The translations under genes were made by a program, and so were the position numbers. Positions 54,811 to 64,000 of a stretch of DNA of 64,000 nucleotides are shown here, piece after piece (positions within the stretch are counted from its first letter, which is position 1; every line of letters begins with the position of its first letter). The DNA is taken from contig JAIVFJ010000195.1 in the NCBI GenBank assembly GCA_025765615.1, positions 55,211 through 119,210 of the forward strand, in the 5' to 3' direction. The notes below the pieces were generated by a model, which did no database searches, was not told the DNA's origin, and was given only the letters and a program-made list of their open reading frames with translations. Origin of the DNA: Zopfochytrium polystomum. Taxonomy: Eukaryota; Chytridiomycota; Chytridiomycetes; Chytridiales; Chytridiaceae.

Positions 54811-56530
54811 CTAAAACACGGGCGGCAGCTCCTCATCATCATCAATAATCGGTGCGTCCTCCAGCAACCCCGAGTATGCGTCCACCAGCCGCACAAGCTC
54901 CTCCCTCGGCACGCCAATCACTGAAACCGCCATGACACTCTCCACCTCCACGACCCGTTGCTTCTCGTCCAAGACGTGCAGGACGACGCGCAGGTCGTGC
55001 GCTATGACCGCATCGTGCCACCGACCATCGGGGTTCATGCATGATGCAGGGTACTGCGGATCTGTCTTTGCCATGAGCGGTAAGCGGATCATGTCGCGTC
55101 GGGCTGCTGCGAGAGGCGGGGTCGGGAAGCGTAGCATGGCGGTCTGAGACGCGGCGGTGTCTGGCAGCAATGGGGCGTCGTCGCGGGTCCAAGACAGCGG
55201 AAGGGGGTTGTTCGGCGACACGGTGGCGTAAGTCGGGGCAAACTTGTAACGCTCGCAGACCTTTTGCGTCGCGTGCGTAAACACCTGTTTGCTTTTGTCG
55301 AACTTGGGCTCGCCTCGGAGGTACCCAATGACTTCGACAATCTCAACGGTGACTGCGGTGATTTCCGGAAGCGACGACGTCCCGGAGTGGGTTCCGACTG
55401 TGATGTCGAGAAAGGCGGTCTCGGATGGGGCCAGATCGCTGTGCGCCAGCGACATTCTCCATGGAAACTCAGGCGCTCTCGCCTGCATCGTTTCGACCCT
55501 CTTTTGTAGTGCGCTTTGAAGGACCTCTCCGATTTGCGACTTTGAATACAAGTGGACCGGGATGTCTTTGGTGAGGGAGACGTAGGTGTCGTCGCCGAAG
55601 AATCCTTTCTTTGGGACACGGACGCTGACCGTCAGTTTGTATGAGGTATTCGTTGCGGATTCGTTCAGGTTCAAAGTGATGAGGTCAACGGATGGAGGAT
55701 AGACTTGGGTGAATAGGTATCGGAACGAGGCATTGAACGACTCTCGTGGCCCCTGTTCGCAGCGGTTGGGGGAATCAGTATCTTTTGAACGAGCAGGAAG
55801 TGGTGCTATACTCACCAGCTTTGCGATCTGAATATCGTGGGTGGTGGCCTCAACCAGCCGCCATCTCTCGAGATGCCTGGCTCCTACGTGCTTTGCAAGG
55901 GCCATTCCGGCATTCGCGGAGGAGACGTTCTCAAAAGGGCCTTCACGATGTGCTTGCACGCCATGTTTGCGCTGAAGTCCAGGGACACCTTGACTTGCTG
56001 GAGCGCGGTGCTTTTGTTGTTGGTGAGTCGAACGATCCCGGCGATGGACCACGGCCCGAGGCCCGGCAAGCCGTTGAATCCATGTACAAAAGGCGAAGTC
56101 CGCGACGAAGGAATGTTGTGGTAAGACTCCACGGACCTGTGGAGTGCGATCTCCAGATCGCCGGCGAGGCGGACGATGAAACCAGAAGGGTCCGGCGTGA
56201 GCTCTGGTGCGAGCACCGACACTTCGGGGACGACGGGTCCCGGCTCGAGGGTGTTGATCATCTTGCGGTCGCCGCGCTGGAACGAGAGCGGTGGGTTCCT
56301 GGCGTCGTCGACGAAGCCGCCGGTTCGGGTGTGCTGGAAGACGGGGAGCACGGGGTAGTCCGGCGAGCCTTCCGCGAGGAGGACGTCGAGGGATCGGCGG
56401 AGGATCGGGTGGGCGGCGAAGACTCGGAGGATGCGGCGGCGGAGTCCGGGTTACCAATGGTTGCGGCGACCGAGAGTTTGGGGCCCGCGGCTGCGGCTGC
56501 GGCTGCGACGACGCTCTGGCGGCCCGACAT
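54811..56530 (-). pseudogene. Arrestin-like family gene E with two one-base losses
   Basis: Exons 55816-56530 and 54811-55752, intron 63 nt (GTGAGT...ACAG). The start MSGRQSVVAAAAAAAGPKLS fits the family. One base is missing near 56425 (TCCTCC-GAGTC, family reads SSRVF) and one near 55937 (KA-FENVS). Exon 1 length of 715 becomes divisible by three if both are restored. Exon 2 is undamaged through IDDDEELPPVF. Both losses fall in C runs. Probably intact if the assembly has indels. Confidence 0.8.
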
Positions 56531-56639
56531 TGGCGGTGCTTTTCCGTTGACAGAGATTTAGATCGCGCTAATTGCAGGACTGCAACGGAAATGGACATCG
56601 GCAGCCGAAGTCTCCAATTATGGATTGTTCTCACAACGA

Positions 56640-57065
56640 AGGCGAAGCGCAGAGCACCTACACGTAGCGCCGCCAACATCCTCGACTCCACGATCACTGA
56701 CGCTCCTTCGCACCGTATCCTCCTCACAGTCACCATCACCGCCTCCCTCGCACTGGCGTCGGCCATTCCAAGCTCATCCGCTATGAACCAGTCATCCAGT
56801 GTCCTCAACGCGTACCCGTCGATCTGATTGACCACAAACACATCCACCACCGACGCCGCGACGCCTCCTTCGCCAGCGCCCTGGCAACCTGCGCCACCGT
56901 CCAGTGCCGCCAGGAACCCGCAGCCGCAACGTCCGCCGTTTCAGGTGCAGCGGCCAGCGCGGCAACGAAATTGGTCACTCCGTTAAAGAGCTTGGACGAG
57001 GACGCGGTCGCGCCTGGTGGGGACTCGTTAAAGGCGGCGAACGTATCGAGGGACACGGAGGACAC
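56640..57065 (-). pseudogene. Relic SAM-domain exon of the receptor-like family
   Basis: Two frames give LFNGVTNFVAALAAAPETAD, WRHWTVAQVARALAKE, then VVDVFVVNQIDGYALRTLDD and ADELGMADASAREAV, matching the SAM exons at 57442, 59377 and 61515. A frame change near 56850 and the absence of ectodomain, membrane segment and PPPY tail mark it as a relic. Confidence 0.75.
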
Positions 57066-57441
57066 CTGCTGTGCTTGTGAAATGAGGGCCGTGTCTCATT
57101 GCAGTAGAGATGGTGCTGGCGGCGTTTGTGACGTATCTCCGGCTGGATGGACTCGACCGTGTGTGGAAGAAAGCTGCCGCGACAAAGCAGGAGACGTGCG
57201 CGCGCACTTCTGCTGCGAGTCACGCCGTGTCTTCTCAGGGCGCCTGTCTATCCCAATTCCCGCTCATCTGAGCAAAGTATTGAGGACTGTCTTCGCATAC
57301 GCATAATTCGGATATCCCATCGTAATGATCGTTAAGCTCCAGATGACATGCGTTGGGCCGCTCAAACATCAAACAGTGAAACTTGAGGGCTAGCAGTCGT
57401 CTCTTATGAGAGCTTTCTACACCTCGGTCCCCTCGAATCAA
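57066..57441. other. Intergenic spacer
   Basis: No supported feature. Confidence 0.35.
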
Positions 57442-59061
57442 TCATGCCAAATACGGCGGCGGCGACGTCAACGTCCCAAACTCCCCCGCACCCGACGACA
57501 CCCCCACATCACCAACCGCATCACCCCTAATCCTCCTTACAGCCTCCATCACCGCCTCCCGTGAACCCGCCTCCGCCAACCCCAGCTCGTCCGCCATGAA
57601 CCTGTCGTCCAGCGTGCGCAGCACGTACCCGTCGATCTCGTTAGCGGCAAAGACCTCCACCACCGACGCCGCGACGCCTGCGTCTGCTAGCGCTTCAGCG
57701 ACGTCGGCCGCAGTCCACTGCCGCCAAGATAACGCAGGCGCCTTTGACGACGGCGGCTTGCCATTCGCGTCGTCGGTCGCGGCGGAGAGCGCGGCGACGA
57801 CGTCGGTCACGCCGCTGAAGAGCGTGGGCGCGGACGACGACGCGGCGAGCTCGGCGGTACGGCTGGGTTGCGGGGTCGAGCTTGGGGCCGGCCTTTTTGG
57901 GTCGTGCGTCGATTTGGTGGTGGACGGGTCCAGTGACGATACATTGGAGCCCGTGAACGCGTCGAAGGACCCGGAGGGCGGTGTGGGCGTCGCCGAAATG
58001 GGCACGAGGTACTCGATGTGCTGTCGTCGAGCTGGTCAGTGGAGTGGATTATCCCATCCGTCTCAATCTTCTCACCTCGCTGGATCTCCAAAATGCGTTG
58101 GGCACGTTGGTACCTTGAGCAAGCGCAACAGACGTTTCGCCAAGAGGATGCGGCCTCGCCGTTGAAGAAGGCTCTGTATCGCCGCTTGGGAACGCGGGTG
58201 GTGGAACGGGAGACTCCGCAGCGGACGACTTTTGGGATGTGGTGCTCGCCGAATCGGCTCGACCTCGTTTTGAAACGAACATTCGAGACGAAGCCGGAAG
58301 CGTGCCCGTACTCTTCTGCTGAGCTCGACGCGGCTGCACGAACAGGAAAAACACCACACACACGCATAAAATGAGGAACCCAATGACCGAGACGATCCCT
58401 GCGATCGCGCCGGTGGAAAGTCCCGCCGATCCTCTCGCGAGAGTACCATTCACGGCTTGCGATGTGGTCGAGGTGCTCGAGGTTGAATTCGTTGTAAAAG
58501 GCGGCTGGGAGGACGAAGTAGTCAGCGAGGCGGCTGATCCGCTAGCTGTGGGTGAAATGGATGACGAGGAAGTGGCAGTGGTTGGCGACGACGAAGACGA
58601 CGAAGAGTCTGTGCCGCAGTCCGACGCGATCGAAAATGGGGGCGCCGAGTCGAGACTTCTGATGAGGGCCGCTGGATCGCCGAGTCTGCTTCCGTATGCC
58701 GCGGTAAGGTGGAAGTAGAGATTTGAGAATCCCTTGATGCTCGCCGGCACTTTGTATGATGTGAAGGCTTTGAAATCGGAGAACTTCTCATTCGAAATAG
58801 CTAGCGCCAATCCTCCAGAGGACATTCCAGAGGGGTCGATCGATGCGCTCTGCGGTGGGCCGGAGAGGACTACGATCACATGGGTAGGATCGGATGCGTT
58901 CTGCGGGTTGTTGTAATCGATTCCGCTCAGCTGATCGAGTAGGAGATGACGGAATCGACGCAGAACTGACCGGAGGCGGGAAAGGACGCGATGGCGATAT
59001 AGTCCGACCGGACAGGCCGTACGCTGAAGAAGGCAAGGATTGTGAGCACAGCGAGTGTCAT
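57442..59061 (-). CDS. Receptor-like protein: CVGD-type ectodomain, one TM helix, SAM domain, PPPY tail
   Basis: Exons 58076-59061 and 57442-58020 with a 55-nt intron (GTGAGA...ACAG); about 521 residues. Starts at ATG 59061 with a signal peptide (MTLAVLTILAFFSVRPVRS), then FPASGQFCVDSVISYSIS, NNPQNASDPTHVIVVLSGPP, SIDPSGMSSGGLALAI, IKGFSNLYFHLTAAYGS, FSIASDC. A Ser/Thr stalk, a TM helix (IAGIVSVIGFLILCVCVVFF), a basic juxtamembrane segment and conserved NAFWRSSE follow. The cytoplasmic exon has a SAM domain (WTAADVAEALADAGVAASVV; NEIDGYVLRTLDDRFMADEL) and ends SPPPYLA. One C appears missing near 58930, between ISYSIS and SGIDYNN; otherwise intact. Presumably a plasma-membrane receptor or sensor; ligand unknown. 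Confidence 0.75.
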
Positions 59062-59376
59062 TGTGGTCTTCCTGGTGGGCCGAGGTTGTCGTAATGGCCT
59101 GCAACGAGGCCGTGGGGTTTTCGGTTGACGGTGTCAAGCCAGGGTAGATGCTGTGAGTGTAAAGATCGGTGTCTGTGTTGCCTCAAGCTCCGACTGTCGT
59201 TCGAGTCCCAAGCCAGTTTCGCAACAAAGGTATTCTATAGACGTGTATGAAAATGGTTGTTACTCGGCCGCAGCTGGGCAGGCGATGCAATAAATCGTCG
59301 GCAAGATCAAGTTCAGGTCGATATACAGCGTTAGGGGCGGGACCAGCCCGGCACGACAGTTCGCGCTTTCTTCTCG
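59062..59376. other. Intergenic spacer
   Basis: Between the starts and ends of two head-to-tail receptor-like genes; no other feature. Confidence 0.4.
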
Positions 59377-61148
59377 TCACGCCAAATACGGCGGCGGCCG
59401 CCCCTCCGACTCAAACATCCGCTGCGACCCAAACTCGCCCTCCTCCCCACCCTCGTCATCATCGTCCCGCCTGACCCGCCGCACCGCCGCCATCACCGCC
59501 TCCCGCTCCGCCGCGCCCGATATCGAAAGCTCCTCCGTCAGGAACGCGTCGTCCACGGACCGCAGGACCAGCCCGTCGATCTCGTTCGCGAGAAACAAGG
59601 ACACCGTGGACGAAGCCACGCCTTCGCCGGATAGCGCCGACGCGACTTCGGCCGGGGTCCATCGCCGCCAGGAGCGGTCTGCCATTGGTGCCTTTGTTGT
59701 GCTGCGTTTTTAGTGAGCCGCCGTCGCTGCCGCCGCTGCCTCCACCGGCCGCGGCCAGCGCCTCGACGACGTCCTGCACGCCGCTGAAGAGCGTCGGCTG
59801 CTCAGGCAGTGAAGCCGCGTTCGAGGTGATGGCGGCGGGCTCGGACGGCGGGGGAGGCTCCGGCGTGCGTGAACCGCGCGATGCGGCGGGCGTCGCGGCG
59901 CGGATGTCGTTCTTCGCGGGCTTGGAGTCTACGCTCGCCGTCGACGCTGCGTAAGCGGAGGACGCGTTGGACGCAGCGAACGCGTGAGGGGACGCCGGGC
60001 GCGGGGTGGGCGTCACTGACATTGGGATGAGGTAGTCGATTTGCTGACAGGAGGAGGAGAGACAGGTTCAACAGGACGCCGCCAGAATGCACATTTGAGA
60101 AACCTCACCTCGCTCGTCCGCCAGAACATTGTTGGGGCCGCGGCGGGCACTTGTGCGCGATCAAACGCTGGTTTCTTGATGAGGAGTGAACAACTGGGTG
60201 ACAATGAATGGGGGGCTGGTGTCGGCAACTGTGTTGGTATCGGTTTGGTGCGTAGACTCTGCGGCCAGGGGTGTGGGCTCTGGCTGCTCATGCGACTCAC
60301 CACCGCCTCTATTGCCCAAGCCGAAATCGCCTAACAGGCAGTTCCTCCGAGCTCGCACCGCTTTGCTTCCGCCGGTTTCGCTTGCACGTAGAGGATGAAA
60401 ACTGCTACACTGAGGGATTGCAACAAGAGCGAAACCTGCGGCGATCCCCGCGACGGCGCCAGCGGAGAGGCCAGAGGACGCCGCCGGAGCCGGATCGACG
60501 CCTGTTTGGGTCCCAGGTTGGGCGCTGCTAGTGCTGGGGGCCGATGGCAGGATCGCGCGTATCTGAGACGATCGACGAGGTCGGTGATCGGGTCGCTGTT
60601 GTGGGCAAGGACGAGGACGGGATTGAGTCGGAGCCGCTTGCGGATGAGGATGTGGAGGCTGAGGGAAGCGATGTCGAAAGCGACGGTGATGAAGTAGTGG
60701 TTGCTGTCGACGAAGGAGAAGAAGAGGGGCAGCTGGACGCAATAGAAAAGGTCGGGCTCGAGTCTTGCGACACGAGCAGCTCGTTTGGGTTGCTAGAGTA
60801 AAACGCAGTCCCCCGGAGGAAAAGGTCGACCATTCCGCGGATGGACTCTGGCACGGTGTAAATCTGGAAAGACGACGTTTTCGCGTACTCTCCGTTCACG
60901 ATCTGGAGGGCGAAGCCGGACGGGCCTATCAGGAAGACGTTCTCGATGGTCACATCGGATTGGTTTTGTGGGTTGTGGTCAATCACTTGCAGGGAGGCCG
61001 TGTACGAGATCACGTCGCCGACGCAGAACTGGCGGGACGCGGGCATTGCTGAGATTGCGACGAAGGTCTGGGCGTGCGCGAGCGAGGCGAGGGCAAGCTG
61101 CATCAGCAGCCGCAGCGAGCTGGCGACAACACCGATCGACGCCGTCAT
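59377..61148 (-). pseudogene. Receptor-like SAM protein gene with several frameshifts
   Basis: Starts at ATG 61148 with a signal peptide (SLRLLMQLALASLAHAQ) and a CVGD ectodomain (MPASRQFCVGDVISYTASLQ; NPQNQSDVTIENVFLIGPS; IRGMVDLFLRGTAFYSSNP; FSIASSC). A Ser/Thr stalk, a TM region (SGLSAGAVAGIAAGFALVAI) and cytoplasmic FWRTSE precede an intron (60044-60108). The last exon has QIDYLIPMSVTPTP, the SAM domain (RWTPAEVASALSGEGVASST; NEIDGLVLRSVDDAFLTEEL) and ends RPPPYLA. The frame changes near 60535, 60428, 60345, 60185 and 59690. Domain order is unmistakable, so either it is a young pseudogene or the sequence has indels. Confidence 0.75.
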
Positions 61149-61514
61149 GTCAGAGATCCGGAAGGGTTAAGACAGGCAAGAGGAAATATGGCGGAAGACA
61201 GGCAGGCATTGCCGAAAAAGGAAATATGGCGGGTTAGGAGAGACAAACGGGGTTTTTTTGTTTCGGGGTAATCCAGCCACGGAGGAATCGAACACTTTCG
61301 ATGGACCTCAGTTGAGTGGGAAAATGAGGAGGAATGGGAAGGAGGGAGCAAACGGAAAATTAGACGCTATGCATCGGAGAGAATGAGGGCTCAATAATAC
61401 GTTGGCCCATGAGGCATCAAGTGGGTTCGGGGCGACCGGCAATACAGCAATATACAATGGGCCGTCCCACCAATCCAAATACACACACACAACAAACGGT
61501 CCTTGTACACTCGC
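61149..61514. other. Intergenic spacer
   Basis: Holds the presumed promoter of the gene starting at 61148. No other feature seen. Confidence 0.35.
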
Positions 61515-63305
61515 TCAACGCTCAAGCGACTTATACGGCGGCGGCGTCGGGGCATCTCCCGCCCGACCGCGGCGGGCCGGCCGCCCCTCCGTCTCCTCCG
61601 GCACCTCCTCTCCGCGGATCCTCCGCACCGCCAGCAAAACTCTCGCCCTCGCCCCCGCGGTCGCGATCCCGACCTCGCGCGACAAGAACGCGCTGTCGAC
61701 CTCCGCGAGGCGCGCGCCGTCGATCCCTTCGCGCTCAAAGACGTCCGCGATCGAGGACGCGACGCCCTCCGCTTGCAGCGCCGTGGCGACTTCGTGCGCC
61801 GACCAGCGGCTGACGTGGTCCTTTTTGGCTGGCGGGCCGACCTGGTGCTGCTGGTGCTTTGGCGATTTGCTGGCGTCGTCGGCGCTGCCGCTGTTTGTGG
61901 CTTCCAGCGCGGAGACGACGTCGTGGACGCCCGTGAAGAGGCTGGGTTCGCTTGGTGCGGGTGTTGGGATCGCCGGGTCTTCGGGTGAGGGAGGGATGGG
62001 CGTTCGGGAGACGGGGATCAGGTACTCGACCTGCTGTAGTGGAATTGTCAGATAATACCACGAGGAGGGAGAAAATGTAGTGTTGACGGTTACCTGGCTC
62101 TCTCTCCACGACATTTGCGGAGCGCCGGAATTGGTGACTACAATGAACGTGGACTCCTTCGGAGCGGTGCTTGGGACCTCAACCTCGAACGAACTGTGGC
62201 CGTCGTTCAGGGTCGGCGCCGACGTATCCGACTCCGACCTCGAGTGGTGCGACGCTCGGACATCCGACATCAGTCGAGTTAAAGCGGGAGAGCCACTGCC
62301 TGCGCCGCCTGGGGGAATGTTCCCAGAAAGCGTAGCGGGCGGGTTCTCCAGCGTGGACTGTTTCTGCTGTCGACGTCTGCGGATGGCAAAGAATATGAGT
62401 ACGGCGAGAAGGAGGGGGATGAGTGCGCCGCAAAGAGCGGCTATTGCGACGATAGCTCCGACGGACAGGCCGGAGGATGCCGCCAATGACAGCTCCGAAG
62501 TCGGTGACGGCGTGGCTGAGCCGTTGGGTAACGACGTTTCGCTACTCGAGGTGGGGGGGTTGCTCGAGCTTCTCGTGGCAGTCGTTGAAGCTGCGGGATT
62601 CGTCGGTTCCGTCGGTCCAGTCGCTCCAGTCGGACCCGTCGTCGGTCCGACGGTAGGTCCAGAAGTTGATTGAGAGAACGTCGCTGTGGGCGGCGTAGAG
62701 GTTGCAGGAGATGCCGATTGCGAGAACGACATGAACCCAGAGGAACTGGCGATGGGGACGTCTTGTTGCAGACCAAGGAGACGTTGAAGAACTCCTGTCC
62801 CCATGCGCCGTTTTGGAACTTGGATGACACGCCCAAAGTGCTTTCATACGCCAGGACAATTTGGGGTTAAGGCTAACAAATCCTCGCATCATGGGGTCAA
62901 CTACAAAGGAGCCGGGATTTTGGACGGTCGTGATTGGCCGGGATTGAACTATGGTGTATATGAAACCACTGTTGCTGGTTGAAAGGCCGTTGGGGTCTAC
63001 GACGGGGTCTTGGCGAGGGCCAACCAGGAACATGTACGCGTAGGTCAGGTCTGTCTGGTTCTGCGGGTTGCTCGCGGGGACGCTGTTGAAGTCGATTGCG
63101 TAGTCGAACCGAGTCTCCGACGCAGAACGCACCCGAGGAGGGCAGGTTTGTGAGCCTGACGGCGACGGTTCCCGAGAACGGGCGTCCAGTCGACGGGGGT
63201 TTGGGCGGTGGCGAAGGCCGGGAGCAGGGCGAGGGTGAGGACGGGCAGCAACGCGGAGAGAGCGGAGGGCCGAGGAGAGGAAGACGAGGTCGAGGGTCGT
63301 GGCAT
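61515..63305 (-). pseudogene. Receptor-like SAM protein gene, ectodomain frame-disrupted
   Basis: Starts at ATG 63305 (or in-frame 63422) with a signal sequence (LSALLPVLTLALLPAFATAQ). The ectodomain is recognisable across several frames: LTNLPSSGAFCVGDSV, DYAIDFNSVPASNPQNQTDL, MFLVGPRQDPVVDPNGLS, MRGFVSLNP, LAYESTLGVSSKF, FFNVSLVC. Ser/Thr stalk, TM helix (VAIAALCGALIPLLLAVLIF), RRRRQQK stop-transfer, and MSWRESQ at the donor. The intron is 62034-62093. The last exon has QVEYLIPVSRTPIPP, a SAM domain (RWSAHEVATALQAEGVASSI) and PPPYKSLER. Everything from 62800 to 61515 is in one frame; four or more one-base shifts lie between 62760 and 63180. Confidence 0.75.
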
Positions 63306-63422
63306 GGGTGTGGGTGCGGCGGAAACAGGGGACAGGGACGGCGCGGGCGGGAAGATGGGGAGAAGGAGAAGGTCGCTGCAACGGCTGCTGCTGCGGTGAC
63401 AGGAGGCGGCTGCGGCGTGCAT

Positions 63423-64000
63423 GTTTGTTGGGTGGCTGACGCTTGAAGATTTTTGCTGCTTTTCTTTTTTTTTTTTTTTTGTTTGTGTTGTTTTCATCGG
63501 TTTCGTTTTTGGGTTGTTGCCTGTCTTCGCTTGTCGGGGCCCTCAAGAAGACAGCAGCAAGCCCCACGAGATGATTAAAAATAAGAAAGTGTGAACGGAC
63601 AATCACGTTTCGACTGCTCCTCTCATTCTCAAGAGAGAAAGCACAGGCTGCTTCTTCAACCAGAGTACCATCGGCCATGCCTGCCCTCAAGGCAAGGCAA
63701 GGTGCATACGCTCGTGGTCCTTGGGACGATGAACATGTTTGGAGATCGTTGACTTTTTTGTCAAATCAGTGACCGTCCTCAGCCTCGGCCAATTGAGCTT
63801 GGCACTGCCGCACCGTTGCTGGATAAACGAAGGAGATTTAAGGAATCAGGCGATATTGATAATGGTGGAGATCAGAGAAGAATAGCATAATAGAGAGCGA
63901 GACAACTCGACTCCTCGAGCTTGTGACGGTGATTAATACAATTGAAGATGCGTATTGAGAAAAGCACAGCCTCCGTCATTAGCTGGCTGAGTCTGAGGCT
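63423..64000. promoter_or_regulatory. Upstream region of the last receptor-like gene
   Basis: Contains a poly(T) run (63465-63481) and two GAAGACAG/CTGTCTTC cores (about 63523 and 63547), the motif also concentrated upstream of the CVGD genes at 536 and 2494. No gene supported to the end of the window. Confidence 0.4.

Noticed and set aside
54811..56850. 679-residue minus-strand open frame joining a SAM fragment to arrestin-like sequence
   Set aside because: The middle is out of the family frame; it is a chance fusion of the SAM relic with gene E.

Overview
This is a GC-rich fungal nuclear window. I infer a zoosporic (chytrid-like) fungus. The supports are short GT-AG introns (mostly 50-80 nt), LTV1 and class III alcohol dehydrogenase in fungal form, a chromodomain LTR retrotransposon, and families of WW-repeat (degenerate ankyrin-like) and arrestin-like proteins. 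No prokaryotic operon structure, CRISPR array or rRNA/tRNA gene was seen.

Layout: (1) 0.5-6.9 kb, plus strand: five consecutive secreted, probably GPI-anchored Ser/Thr-rich proteins built on one roughly 120-residue extracellular module with a CVGD-type motif. (2) 7.3-13.6 kb, minus strand: an orphan three-exon gene, then a nine-exon ABCC-type (MRP-like) ABC transporter. (3) 14.2-16.0 kb: a decayed repeat-protein gene split by a solo LTR. (4) 17.3-31.5 kb: mostly housekeeping and metabolic genes: RidA, class III ADH, a DUF427 gene with two apparent one-base losses, a sterol-desaturase-type hydroxylase, WW-repeat genes, a degenerate ARF-like gene, LTV1 and an FAD monooxygenase. (5) 31.6-56.5 kb: a dispersed arrestin-like family (three intact, three damaged, one tiny relic), interleaved with WW-repeat genes, a 998-residue VSHAW-type protein and a mobile-element-rich stretch (45.5-52.3 kb). 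(6) 56.6-63.4 kb, minus strand: three receptor-like genes (signal peptide, CVGD-type ectodomain, Ser/Thr stalk, one transmembrane helix, C-terminal SAM domain, terminal PPPY) plus one SAM relic.

The most notable element is a 3.18-kb chromodomain LTR retrotransposon at 48498-51678 on the minus strand. Its two 353-bp LTRs look identical and it is flanked by a 5-bp target duplication. It has a Tf1-like self-priming primer site, a CCCAAAC slippery heptamer between Gag and the second frame, and phased heat-shock-element arrays in U3. Reverse transcriptase, RNase H and the integrase core are missing. It reads as a recently moved, non-autonomous, possibly heat-responsive element.

The CVGD ectodomain links the two ends of the window: GPI-anchored forms at the left, SAM-tailed receptor-like forms at the right. 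The PPPY tails and the neighbouring arrestin-like cluster suggest, by inference only, receptors whose endocytosis uses PY-motif/ubiquitin-ligase and arrestin chemistry. Many genes right of 52 kb, and the DUF427 gene, carry single-base frameshifts at short homopolymers. These are either residual assembly indels or real decay, and raw reads would decide. Gene models with introns were built by hand from splice sites and frame continuity.
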